DNA of 7,098 nt from Chloroflexi bacterium RBG_16_70_13 (GCA_001795245.1 MGOD01000037.1:1-7098), one strand, 5' to 3'. Shown: positions 1-4,881, counted from the stretch's first letter. Program-made: numbers and translations. Notes: generated by a model not told the origin, from the sequence alone.

Positions 1-7
1 CGATCCG

Positions 8-9
8 CT
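8..9 (+). other. IS110 left core dinucleotide CT (left-end boundary)
   Basis: CT at the junction of flanking CGATCCG and the element sequence GAGGTCGCG. The candidate right donor guide ACCTCA (1600-1605) is the reverse complement of TGAGGT at 9-14, that is, the core T plus the first five element bases. The flank TCCG plus core C also matches the candidate left target guide. Confidence 0.75.
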
Positions 10-51
10 GAGGTCGCGTGGTGTGTGGGACTGTGCGTAGGGTGAGCCGTG

Positions 52-72
52 CCCTTCGCCGGGCTGCGAAGG
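52..72 (+). ncRNA. 5' hairpin of the IS110 bridge RNA, cut off by IS256
   Basis: CCTTCGC (53-59) pairs with GCGAAGG (66-72) around a 6-nt loop. C52 would pair with the G at 73, but that base now belongs to IS256. In the restored sequence this hairpin lies two nt upstream of the target-binding loop stem, where IS621-type bridge RNAs carry a 5' stem-loop. The true RNA 5' end is not visible and could lie upstream. Confidence 0.6.
64..72. repeat. IS256 target site duplication, left copy
   Basis: CTGCGAAGG, identical to 1465-1473. It forms the 3' arm of the hairpin at 52-72, so the element entered at a hairpin arm. Confidence 0.93.
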
Positions 73-100
73 GGTCAAGTCCCAGGACGTGGTGTAGCAG
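73..100 (+). repeat. IS256 terminal inverted repeat, transposase 3' side
   Basis: Begins GGTCAAGTCCC and ends GGTGTAGCAG. The reverse complement of the other end begins GGTTGAGTCCC and ends GGTGTAACAG. AGTCCC and TGGTGTA are the longest identical blocks. Confidence 0.9.
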
Positions 101-123
101 ACGTCGTCCTCGCGCCCGAGTCG

Positions 124-1353
124 TCAGCTCGCCATGAGTAGCGCTGGCACCTCCTCAGTTGGCTCGGGCTCGGCATCGATGAGCGCGAGGGTCTCCGGCC
201 GGAAGTAGCGCCGGCCGTCCTGCCACTCGTCATCCTGTTCGGCGAGGACCATCCCGACGAGCCGGATGACCGAGGCCCGGTTGGGGAAGATCCCGACCAC
301 CGCGGTCCGCCGCTTGATCTCCTTGTTGAGCCGCTCGAGCGGGTTCGTGCTGCGGATCTGACGGCGATGCGGCTGGGGAAACGCGAAGTGGGCGAGCAGG
401 TCGGGCTCGGCGCGGGTCAGCAGCTCGGCCACCGCCGGAAAGCGCGGCCGGAAGCCGTCGATGACCCGGTCGAGCTGCTCGCGAGCACTCATCCCGTCGG
501 GCTGCTCGATGACCATCCGGATGGCCGAGGCGACCATGCTCCGGGCCGAGCGCGGCACGAGATCCTGGGCGTTGCGGGTGAGATGGACCCGGCAGCGCTG
601 CCAGGCCGATCCGAGGAGCTGCTCGTCGATCGCCTTGACGAGCCCCGGGTGGTCGTCGCTGATCACGAGCCGGACGCCGTGCAGGCCGCGCTCGACGAGC
701 GAGCCAACGAAGCGCGGCCAGGCCGATCCCTCGTCGTTGCCCGCGGCGAGCTCGAGTCCGAGCACGCGGCGCTCGCCGGTCAGCGCCACGCCGGTCGCGA
801 CGAGGGCGGCCATCGACACGACCCTGCCTCCCTCGCGGACCTTGAGATAGGTGGCGTCGAGCCAGACGTACGGGCAGGCCAGCTCGGCCAGCGAGCGCGA
901 TCGGAACGTCTCAACCTCGGCGTCGAGCGCGGCGCAGATCCGCGACACCTCGCTGCGGCTGATGCCGTCGATCCCGAGCGCCTGGACGAGGTCGTCGACG
1001 CGGCGCGTCGAGACCCCCAGGACGTACGCCTCCTGGACGACCGCGAGCAGCGCCCGCTCGGCCCGTCGACGGGGATCGAGGAGGCTCGGGAAGTAGCTCC
1101 CGTCGCGGACGCGCGGGATGGCCAGGTCGATCGTGCCGACCCGAGTGTCCCAGCGCCGCTCGCGATAGCCGTTGCGGTGGGTCAGCCGGCGCTCCGGGTC
1201 GCGCTCGCCGCGGGCCACCCCGGTGACCTCGGTCACCTCGGCCTCCATGATCGCCTGGGCGAGGATCCGGACGCCCTCGCGCAGGACGTCGACCTCGCCG
1301 CCGGCGCTCGCCTTGCGGAGGGTCTCGAGCAGGGTCATGCTGTCGTCGGCCAC
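124..1353 (-). CDS. IS256-family transposase (mutator type, DDE)
   Basis: A 409-residue transposase that would cut and join the ends of its own element through a DDE active site. The catalytic residues are visible in family contexts: D166 in WLDATY, D233 in VISDDH, and E340 in NPLERLNKEIKRR. The W251-x2-C254-x2-H257 signature (WQRCRVH) between the second D and the E is also present. The N-terminal half carries the NGYRERRWDTRVGTIDLAIPR segment and a helix-turn-helix-like stretch near residues 112-140. Length is normal for the family and no frame break is seen. The GTG start at 1353 is chosen because a perfect AGGAGG lies 9 nt upstream; an internal ATG is six codons in. Product confidence is very high. 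Activity is plausible but not shown. Confidence 0.97.
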   Translation of the reverse strand: MADDSMTLLETLRKASAGGEVDVLREGVRILAQAIMEAEVTEVTGVARGERDPERRLTHRNGYRERRWDTRVGTIDLAIPRVRDGSYFPSLLDPRRRAERALLAVVQEAYVLGVSTRRVDDLVQALGIDGISRSEVSRICAALDAEVETFRSRSLAELACPYVWLDATYLKVREGGRVVSMAALVATGVALTGERRVLGLELAAGNDEGSAWPRFVGSLVERGLHGVRLVISDDHPGLVKAIDEQLLGSAWQRCRVHLTRNAQDLVPRSARSMVASAIRMVIEQPDGMSAREQLDRVIDGFRPRFPAVAELLTRAEPDLLAHFAFPQPHRRQIRSTNPLERLNKEIKRRTAVVGIFPNRASVIRLVGMVLAEQDDEWQDGRRYFRPETLALIDAEPEPTEEVPALLMAS

Positions 1354-1362
1354 CGTGGTATT

Positions 1363-1368
1363 CCTCCT
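1363..1368 (-). promoter_or_regulatory. Shine-Dalgarno of the IS256 transposase
   Basis: AGGAGG on the minus strand with 9 nt to the GTG start at 1353. It decides the start in favour of GTG over the ATG at 1338, which has no comparable site. Confidence 0.85.
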
Positions 1369-1410
1369 GTCGTCGGTTTCTGAGTTCCAACGACGCGAGG
1401 ATGACGCGGT

Positions 1411-1430
1411 GGCCGTTTCACTTCTCGGCC
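1411..1430. repeat. Inverted repeat in the IS256 leader
   Basis: GGCCG (1411-1415) and CGGCC (1426-1430) with a 10-nt loop, located between the terminal repeat and the transposase ribosome binding site. Several transposons use leader hairpins to damp read-through expression. Whether this one does so is a guess. Confidence 0.35.
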
Positions 1431-1436
1431 AGCGCG

Positions 1437-1464
1437 CTGTTACACCAACTCTAGGGACTCAACC
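1437..1464 (-). repeat. IS256 terminal inverted repeat, transposase 5' side
   Basis: Begins CTGTTACACCA and ends GGGACTCAACC on the plus strand, the inverted partner of 73-100. It lies 84 bp upstream of the transposase start. Confidence 0.9.
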
Positions 1465-1473
1465 CTGCGAAGG
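1465..1473. repeat. IS256 target site duplication, right copy
   Basis: CTGCGAAGG, identical to 64-72, directly after the right inverted repeat and two bases before the target-binding loop stem of the bridge RNA. Confidence 0.93.
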
Positions 1474-1492
1474 TGTCGTCGACGAGGGCGGG

Positions 1493-1501
1493 TGGCTCCG
1501 C
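1493..1501 (+). other. Candidate left target guide (LTG)
   Basis: TGGCTCCGC lies in the 5' strand of the target internal loop. Its last five bases TCCGC equal flank bases 4-8, and G1495 equals G2. C1496 and G1494 mismatch. It is followed by GTGG, the same four bases that follow the left donor guide, which helps set its 3' edge. The match to the actual flank is imperfect, so this is the least certain guide. Confidence 0.55.
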
Positions 1502-1534
1502 GTGGAATGTGCCGCGGTTCACCCGTTGGCCACA

Positions 1535-1542
1535 GTGACAAG
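1535..1542 (+). other. Candidate right target guide (RTG)
   Basis: GTGACAAG is the exact reverse complement of CTTGTCAC at 2703-2710, which is the right core CT plus six bases of the flanking target DNA. It directly follows the apical hairpin of the target-binding loop. Confidence 0.8.
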
Positions 1543-1582
1543 TGCCCCCGTCCTCGCTGACGAGTGGGCCAGGCATGGCTTC

Positions 1583-1590
1583 ATAGGAGC
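1583..1590 (+). other. Candidate left donor guide (LDG)
   Basis: ATAGGAGC is identical to 2696-2703, the last seven bases of the element right end plus the core C. Identity with the top strand means pairing with the bottom strand, as expected for a left guide. In the circular donor, the right end lies to the left of the core. Confidence 0.8.
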
Positions 1591-1599
1591 GTGGCTGTT

Positions 1600-1605
1600 A
1601 CCTCA
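1600..1605 (+). other. Candidate right donor guide (RDG)
   Basis: ACCTCA is the reverse complement of TGAGGT at 9-14, the core T plus the first five bases of the left end. The match is six bases only, but it falls on the expected 3' strand of the donor-binding loop and agrees with the core placed from the flank. Confidence 0.68.
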
Positions 1606-1662
1606 ACGCACATTTGCCCGCCTGGCCCGCGCCCATCGTACCCGTGAGGAAGGGAGATTGGG

Positions 1663-2691
1663 ATGCGCGTGGTCGGGATCGACACCCACAAGGCGAGCCT
1701 GGCGGCCTGCCTGATCGATGACGTTGGCCTGGTCGTCGCCGAGGCGACCTTCCCGAATGCCCCGGCGGGCTTCGCCGTACTCCTTGGCTGGATCCGGGAG
1801 CTTGGCGGGGTCGAGCGGATCGGCCTCGAAGGCTCGGCCGGATACGGCGCCGCGGCCGCCCGGTGTCTGCTGGCCGCCGGCGAGACGGCGCTGGAGGTGC
1901 CGCCCCAGCTCAGCCACCGCGAGCGCCTCCGGACCCGCCGGGCCGGCAAGAGCGATCCCGGCGATGCCTTGGCGATCGCCCGGGTGACCCAGCGGGAGGC
2001 CGACCTGCCGCCGGTCAGACTGCCGGACGCGGCCCGCGAGACCGGGCTCCTCGGCGAGGCCCGGGATGACCTCGTGGCCGAGGCGACCCGGACCCGCAAC
2101 CGGCTCCACGCCGATCTCGTCGTCCTCGTGCCCGGGTACGGGGCGGCGGCGGCCAACCTGGTCGCCGCGGTCCACCGCAAGAGCGCCGGCCGGCTCCTGC
2201 GCCGGCTGCCGGGCGTCCACGCCGAGCTGGCCCGTGACCGGCTGACGCGCCTGGAGCGGCTCTCGGCCGAGGTCCGCGCCCTCGAGCGCCGGATCGAGGA
2301 GCTCGTGGCCGACCATCCCCTGCGATCGCTGCCGGGCGCCGGGGCCCTCGTCACGGCCAAGCTCATCGGCGAAGTCGGCCACGTCCGGCGCTTCCGCTCG
2401 GCCGACGCCTTCGCGATGCTGGCCGGCGTCGCGCCGATCCCGGCGAGCTCGGGCCAGGTCAGCCGGATGCGTCTCAACCGGGGCGGCCATCGCCAGCTCA
2501 ACCGGGCTCTCTATTCCATCGCCTTCGCCCAGGTCCGGACGTACCCGCCGGCCCAGGTCTTCGTGGCGAAGAAACGAGCCGAAGGCAAGAGCTGGCGGGA
2601 GGCCATCCGGGCCCTCAAGCGCCACCTCGCCCGGAACGTCTTCCGGCTGCTCAGCCAGCCGCTCAGTCAGCCCCTCTCAGTGGAGGCTTGA
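1663..2691 (+). CDS. IS110-family recombinase (DEDD RuvC-like domain plus Tnp domain with catalytic serine)
   Basis: A 342-residue bridge-RNA-guided recombinase. The N-terminal RuvC-like domain shows the DEDD set: D7 (VGIDTHK), E56 (GLEGSAG), D98 and D101 (KSDPGDA). A helical, charged linker spans roughly residues 125-215. The C-terminal Transposase_20 domain begins at LPGAGALVTAKLIGEVG (223-239) and holds the SSG motif (S262/S263 in APIPASSGQ), which supplies the nucleophilic serine in this family, followed by RLNRGGHRQLNRALY. The ATG has AGGGAG six nt upstream. The tail carries a short SQPLSQPLS repeat. The frame is intact, but its bridge RNA gene just upstream is split by IS256, so autonomous movement looks blocked. 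The family is certain. Confidence 0.97.
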   Translation: MRVVGIDTHKASLAACLIDDVGLVVAEATFPNAPAGFAVLLGWIRELGGVERIGLEGSAGYGAAAARCLLAAGETALEVPPQLSHRERLRTRRAGKSDPGDALAIARVTQREADLPPVRLPDAARETGLLGEARDDLVAEATRTRNRLHADLVVLVPGYGAAAANLVAAVHRKSAGRLLRRLPGVHAELARDRLTRLERLSAEVRALERRIEELVADHPLRSLPGAGALVTAKLIGEVGHVRRFRSADAFAMLAGVAPIPASSGQVSRMRLNRGGHRQLNRALYSIAFAQVRTYPPAQVFVAKKRAEGKSWREAIRALKRHLARNVFRLLSQPLSQPLSVEA

Positions 2692-2693
2692 CG
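2688..2693 (+). promoter_or_regulatory. Candidate -35 box of the IS110 circle-junction promoter
   Basis: TTGACG (consensus TTGACA) overlaps the recombinase stop codon and points out of the right end, nine nt before the core. In the excised circle, where the right end joins the left end, it would drive transcription into the bridge RNA region. A -10 box at 17-18 nt spacing (near positions 16-22) is poor (GCGTGG/CGTGGT), so this remains a proposal. Confidence 0.4.
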
Positions 2694-2702
2694 AGATAGG
2701 AG

Positions 2703-2704
2703 CT
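2703..2704 (+). other. IS110 right core dinucleotide CT (right-end boundary)
   Basis: CT lies between ATAGGAG (2696-2702, element right end) and TGTCAC (2705-2710, flank). The left side plus core C is identical to bridge RNA positions 1583-1590. The core plus right side is fully complementary to bridge RNA positions 1535-1542. Two independent 8-nt matches meet at this dinucleotide. Confidence 0.85.
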
Positions 2705-2759
2705 TGTCACCAGAGAGCCCGACTTGGACGAGAACGGCGACCCGTACTGGGCAGTCTGA
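2705..2759 (+). pseudogene. 3' tail of the gene interrupted by the IS110 insertion
   Basis: Joining the left flank (2-7) to the right flank through one CT core gives an open frame, DPLVTREPDLDENGDPYWAV, ending at TGA 2757-2759. Codon use in this stretch is like the genome's coding style, and the frame is open from the window edge. Only about 20 residues are visible, too few to name the protein; the 5' part would lie left of the window. The insertion may instead sit just inside a gene whose tail is dispensable, with read-through into the element. Confidence 0.45.
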
Positions 2760-2795
2760 CGCTTGGGTATCTAGGTGACCGACCGTAAGAGAATC

Positions 2796-3075
2796 ATGGC
2801 TGGACTGGAGTCGTCCGACCGGGCTGCGTTCTTCCCCGCGCTTCGGGCGATGCTCGACAACCTCGCGGTCGAGCCTCGACAGCTGTCTGATGCCGAACTG
2901 GAGTCAGCGGTGGTGTTGTTTTGATGACCTATTCAAGTCGAGCACCTTGAGTCAAGGCGATCGCCACGAAGTCCTCTATCGCTTTGCCAAGTCAGGTGGC
3001 CTGCCCTGGTTGGCACTGCTGTCCGACATCGTCGCCTCCGTGGCGGCTTCGCCAGGGGAGTGGCACAAGAGGTAG
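2796..3075 (+). pseudogene. Small unknown protein split by a +1 frameshift at TTT-TGA
   Basis: Frame one starts at ATG 2796 (MAGLESSDRAAFFPALRAML) and stops at TGA 2922-2924 after 42 residues. Frame two, shifted by +1, continues DDLFKSSTLS and ends in PGEWHKR at TAG 3073-3075. The junction is a run of four T (2919-2922). Joined, the product is about 92 residues, soluble, without a membrane segment or signal peptide. A GTG at 2775 in the same frame would add MTDRKRI; neither start has a good ribosome binding site. The halves read as one protein (ELESAVVLF then DDLFKSS), so either one T was gained or the site slips in a programmed way. No family is recognised. It lies 15-36 nt after the truncated upstream gene, possibly as its operon partner. 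Confidence 0.55.
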
Positions 3076-3099
3076 GCCGCGCTTCGCTTGGCCATACTG

Positions 3100-4191
3100 T
3101 CACTCGCCGTCGTGGCGCCGCTGGAAGAGCTCGCGGTTGAGGTGGGCGATCGAGGCACAGCCGAGGAGGGGCAGGGTCAGCTCGAGCTCCTCGCGCAGGA
3201 TGGCGATCGCTCGCTCCACGCCGGCCTGGCCGGCGGCGGCCAGGGCCCAGTAGAACGGCCGGCCGACGAGGACGCCGGACGCACCGAGCGCCAGGGCGAC
3301 GGCCACGTCCAGCCCGCGGCGGATGCCGCCGTCGACCCAGACCTCGAGCCTGCCGTCGACGGCCGCGACGACATCGGGCAGCGCGTGCGCGGTCGCGAGC
3401 GACCGGTCGAGCTGGCGGGCGCCGTGGTTCGAGACGACGATCCCGTCGACGCCGTGCTCCACGGCGAGCCGGGCGTCGGCTGGCGCGAGGATGCCCTTCA
3501 GGACGAGCGGCAGCGGGCTCCACGACCGGATCGTCGCGAGGTCGGCCCAGGTCAGGCCCATGGCGCGCTGGTCCTCGAGGCCTGCGTAGCGGCCCCGAGC
3601 CGCCCCGGCGGCGGGCTCGACGTTCGGCATCGGTGGCAGCGCGAAGCCCGATCGCCGGTCCCGCTCGCGATACCCGAGGACCGGCAGGTCGACCGTCAGG
3701 ACGATCGCCCGGTAGCCGGCGGCCACCGCCCGATCGACGAGCGAGCGCGTGTACTCGAGGTCGCGGGTCAGGTACAGCTGGAAGAGGAGGTCCGCCTCGG
3801 GCGCCGCTTCAGCGACGCCCTCGATCGAGGTCGACGCGGACGTCGACGCGCAGTACGGGATTCCCGCGGCCGCGGCCGCACGGGCAACCGCGCCCTCCGC
3901 GTCGGGGTGGGCCATCGCCATGACCGCCATCGGCGCGATCGCGATCGGCAGCGCACTCCGCCGCCCGAGGAACGAGCCGGAGACATCGACCGTGCGAATG
4001 TCCGTGAGGACCCGCGGGGCGAACCGGAACTCACGCCACGCGTTGTCGTTCTCCGCCAGGGTGATCTCGTCCCACGACCCGCCCGCGACGTAGTCCCACG
4101 CCGGCCCCGCCATGCGCGCCCGCCCGGGCGCCTCGAACTCGTGCAGGCTGACGATCGAGGCGAGCTCGTCCGGGCCAGGGCGCGCGGCCAT
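3100..4191 (-). CDS. FMN-dependent alpha-hydroxy-acid oxidase/dehydrogenase (lactate/glycolate oxidase family)
   Basis: A 363-residue TIM-barrel flavoenzyme that oxidises an L-2-hydroxy acid to the 2-oxo acid. Active-site landmarks are in family order: Y34 in AWDYVAGG, the FMN loop APMAVMAMAHP (86-96), Q138-Y140 in QLYLTRD, R175 in LGYRERDRRSGF, K232 in LVLKGI, H256 and R259 in SNHGARQLD (catalytic base and substrate carboxylate binder), and the FMN phosphate site WVDGGIRRG (285-293) plus GRPFYW (310-315). Length is typical. The ATG at 4191 shares its A with the upstream toxin stop (TGATG), and no Shine-Dalgarno is visible, so translation is probably coupled. Lactate, glycolate and mandelate enzymes cannot be told apart here. 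It lacks a transmembrane anchor. It converges with the plus-strand remnant ending at 3075, and no clear terminator lies between them. Confidence 0.93.
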   Translation of the reverse strand: MAARPGPDELASIVSLHEFEAPGRARMAGPAWDYVAGGSWDEITLAENDNAWREFRFAPRVLTDIRTVDVSGSFLGRRSALPIAIAPMAVMAMAHPDAEGAVARAAAAAGIPYCASTSASTSIEGVAEAAPEADLLFQLYLTRDLEYTRSLVDRAVAAGYRAIVLTVDLPVLGYRERDRRSGFALPPMPNVEPAAGAARGRYAGLEDQRAMGLTWADLATIRSWSPLPLVLKGILAPADARLAVEHGVDGIVVSNHGARQLDRSLATAHALPDVVAAVDGRLEVWVDGGIRRGLDVAVALALGASGVLVGRPFYWALAAAGQAGVERAIAILREELELTLPLLGCASIAHLNRELFQRRHDGE

Positions 4192-4619
4192 CAGGCCGTC
4201 GGACGCTGGGACCGGACGCCGGGGAAGCGTAGGAAGTCCGCGTCGAAGGAGATCACCGTCGCGGCGTGCTCGGTCGCGATCGCGGCGAGGTGAGCATCGG
4301 CCACGAGATTCCCGGCCGTGCCGGTGGCTTCGAGGAGCCCGCACAGGACATCGGGATGTCGGGTCGTGGGCTCGACGAGAAGGACAGCCGGAGCACCGAG
4401 CCAGGACCGGACCTGGTGGCAAGCTTCCTCGACGGACAGTGGAGTCGAGAACATCGACGGGCTGGTGGACAGGCGCAGGAAGGCATGGATCGATGACCAA
4501 GCGATCCCGACGGGCTCCGACCCGCGAAGCGATCGCTCGAGCCAGGAGCTGCTCGCCTCGTGGTGCGGGGACCGACGATCGACCGCGTAGAGCAGGACGT
4601 TCGCGTCAACCAGCCACAT
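4191..4619 (-). CDS. vapC: VapC-like PIN-domain ribonuclease toxin
   Basis: A 142-residue PIN domain, likely a magnesium-dependent RNase toxin neutralised by the RHH protein encoded just upstream. Acidic metal ligands are visible: D5 in MWLVDANVLLYAV, D108 in GNLVADAHLAA, and D126/D128 in SFDADFLRFPGV. The second canonical acidic residue of PIN domains is not clear; the segment reads WSSIHAFLRLST, as in the PIN subgroup common in mycobacteria. The segment EPTTRHPDVLCGLLEATGTAGNLV is also typical of that subgroup. The gene starts 3 nt after the antitoxin stop, so the pair is co-translated, and its stop overlaps the oxidase start. Family assignment is firm; the RNA target is unknown. Confidence 0.92.
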   Translation of the reverse strand: MWLVDANVLLYAVDRRSPHHEASSSWLERSLRGSEPVGIAWSSIHAFLRLSTSPSMFSTPLSVEEACHQVRSWLGAPAVLLVEPTTRHPDVLCGLLEATGTAGNLVADAHLAAIATEHAATVISFDADFLRFPGVRSQRPTA

Positions 4620-4622
4620 GGC

Positions 4623-4877
4623 TCACTTGCGAAGCCTGAGCTTCCGGATGATCTCCTCGTCCTCGAGCTGCGCGGCGATGTGGGACGCCTTGTCGAGGTC
4701 GACCAGCGGTGGTCCCATGTTCTTCGGGAACGTGTACTGCACGGGCGTTTCCGGCGGCTTCGCGGCACCCGCGCGGATCGCGGCGTTCAGTGCTTGCTTG
4801 AACGTGAGCTTCCGTTCGCGCATGAGTCGCCGGACGATGGCGTCACTGTCGGGGTCGAGCGTGACGGTCGTTCTCAT
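4623..4877 (-). CDS. vapB: VapB-like ribbon-helix-helix antitoxin
   Basis: An 84-residue antitoxin. The N-terminal half (MRTTVTLDPDSDAIVRRLMR, then a second helix with FKQALNAAIRAGAA) is a ribbon-helix-helix DNA-binding domain that would dimerise and repress its own operon. The C-terminal half, FPKNMGPPLVDLDKASHIAAQLEDEEIIRKLRLRK, is the toxin-binding tail; LDKA..AAxLEDEE is common in partners of this PIN subgroup. The ATG at 4877 has no Shine-Dalgarno and lies 6 nt after a TATGAT box, which suggests a leaderless message. The upstream 42 bp hold four TGATGY repeats, a likely autoregulatory operator. It precedes the PIN toxin by 3 nt. Confidence 0.92.
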   Translation of the reverse strand: MRTTVTLDPDSDAIVRRLMRERKLTFKQALNAAIRAGAAKPPETPVQYTFPKNMGPPLVDLDKASHIAAQLEDEEIIRKLRLRK

Positions 4878-4881
4878 CGAT

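Larger units (their letters stand above)
73..1464 (-). mobile_element. Complete IS256-family insertion sequence
   Basis: A 1392-bp element with imperfect terminal inverted repeats (73-100 and 1437-1464; 21 of 28 positions match), one transposase gene on the minus strand, and perfect 9-bp direct repeats CTGCGAAGG on both sides (64-72 and 1465-1473). IS256 elements are typically 1.3-1.5 kb and make 8-9 bp duplications. The intact reading frame and undegraded duplication point to a fairly recent insertion. It sits inside the left end of the IS110 element, between the 5' hairpin and the target-binding loop of its bridge RNA. Confidence 0.95.
1476..1563 (+). ncRNA. Bridge RNA target-binding loop
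   Basis: The basal stem pairs 1476-1492 with 1547-1563: 14 Watson-Crick pairs, two G-U wobbles (1481/1558 and 1488/1551) and one A-C mismatch (1482/1557). An apical hairpin at 1508-1534 pairs TGTG with CACA, CC with GG, and CGG with CCG around the loop TTCAC. This leaves an internal loop with two strands. The 5' strand 1493-1507 carries the left target guide. The 3' strand 1535-1546 begins with the right target guide GTGACAAG. This is the layout known for IS621. Confidence 0.84.
1474..1630 (+). ncRNA. IS110 bridge RNA, 3' portion (target-binding and donor-binding loops)
   Basis: A bispecific guide RNA that would tell the IS110 recombinase which target and donor DNA to join. Two abutting stem-loops fill this stretch: the target-binding loop at 1476-1563 and the donor-binding loop at 1564-1630. 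Joined to the hairpin at 52-72, with IS256 and one duplication copy removed, the RNA is about 178 nt, close to the roughly 177 nt of the IS621 bridge RNA. It lies just upstream of the recombinase on the same strand, as in the IS110 group. Support is structural plus guide matches to both element ends and to the flank. As it stands the gene is split, so a complete RNA is unlikely to be made. Confidence 0.85.
1564..1630 (+). ncRNA. Bridge RNA donor-binding loop
   Basis: The basal stem is GGGCCAGGC (1566-1574) with GCCTGGCCC (1620-1628), nine perfect pairs, extended by a wobble 1565/1629 and the pair 1564/1630. The 5' side of the loop holds ATAGGAGC (1583-1590), identical to the element right end plus the first core base. 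The 3' side holds ACCTCA (1600-1605), complementary to the element left end. It starts one base after the target-binding stem ends. Confidence 0.85.
8..2704 (+). mobile_element. IS110-family insertion sequence with bridge RNA, interrupted by an IS256 element
   Basis: The element is bounded by CT dinucleotide cores at 8-9 and 2703-2704 and encodes a DEDD recombinase at 1663-2691. There are no inverted repeats, as expected for the IS110 group. The ends were placed from guide matches in the left-end RNA: one guide complements 9-14 and another is identical to 2696-2703, so both ends converge on a CT core. Without the IS256 insert (73-1464) and one 9-bp duplication copy, the element is about 1294 bp. 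Its non-coding left end is about 254 nt, and its right end is only 11 nt beyond the recombinase stop. These sizes are normal for IS110-group elements whose bridge RNA lies upstream of the recombinase. The boundaries are inferred; the recombinase itself is certain. Confidence 0.86.

Noticed and set aside
367..1383. Long plus-strand open frame opposite the IS256 transposase (338 residues), with smaller ones at 461-1096
   Set aside because: Arg/Asp/Gly-rich shadow of a GC-rich gene on the other strand. The transposase has all its catalytic motifs and a perfect ribosome binding site; these frames have neither.
1603..2625. Long minus-strand open frames opposite the IS110 recombinase
   Set aside because: Low-complexity shadows of the recombinase codons. 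One would run through the bridge RNA stem, and none shows a recognisable domain.
2945..2965. Palindromes CCTTGA-G-TCAAGG and GGCGATCGCC as regulatory or HIP1-type sites
   Set aside because: Single occurrences inside an apparent coding stretch. GCGATCGC is not enriched enough here to suggest a genome-wide repeat.
3036..3060. Hairpin CTCC/GGAG with TGGCG-GCTT-CGCCA as a rho-independent terminator
   Set aside because: A stable stem, but no T-run follows on either strand and it lies inside the reading frame. It could still help stop the convergent transcripts, but this cannot be supported.
3088..4293. Plus-strand 401-residue open frame opposite the hydroxy-acid oxidase
   Set aside because: No domain, and composition typical of an antisense GC-rich shadow. 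The minus strand encodes a complete flavoenzyme.
4192..4500. N-terminal extension of the oxidase reading frame to an ATG at 4500
   Set aside because: The extra 103 residues are Arg/Pro-rich and lie inside the PIN toxin gene in another frame. The family length and the TGATG overlap fit the start at 4191.
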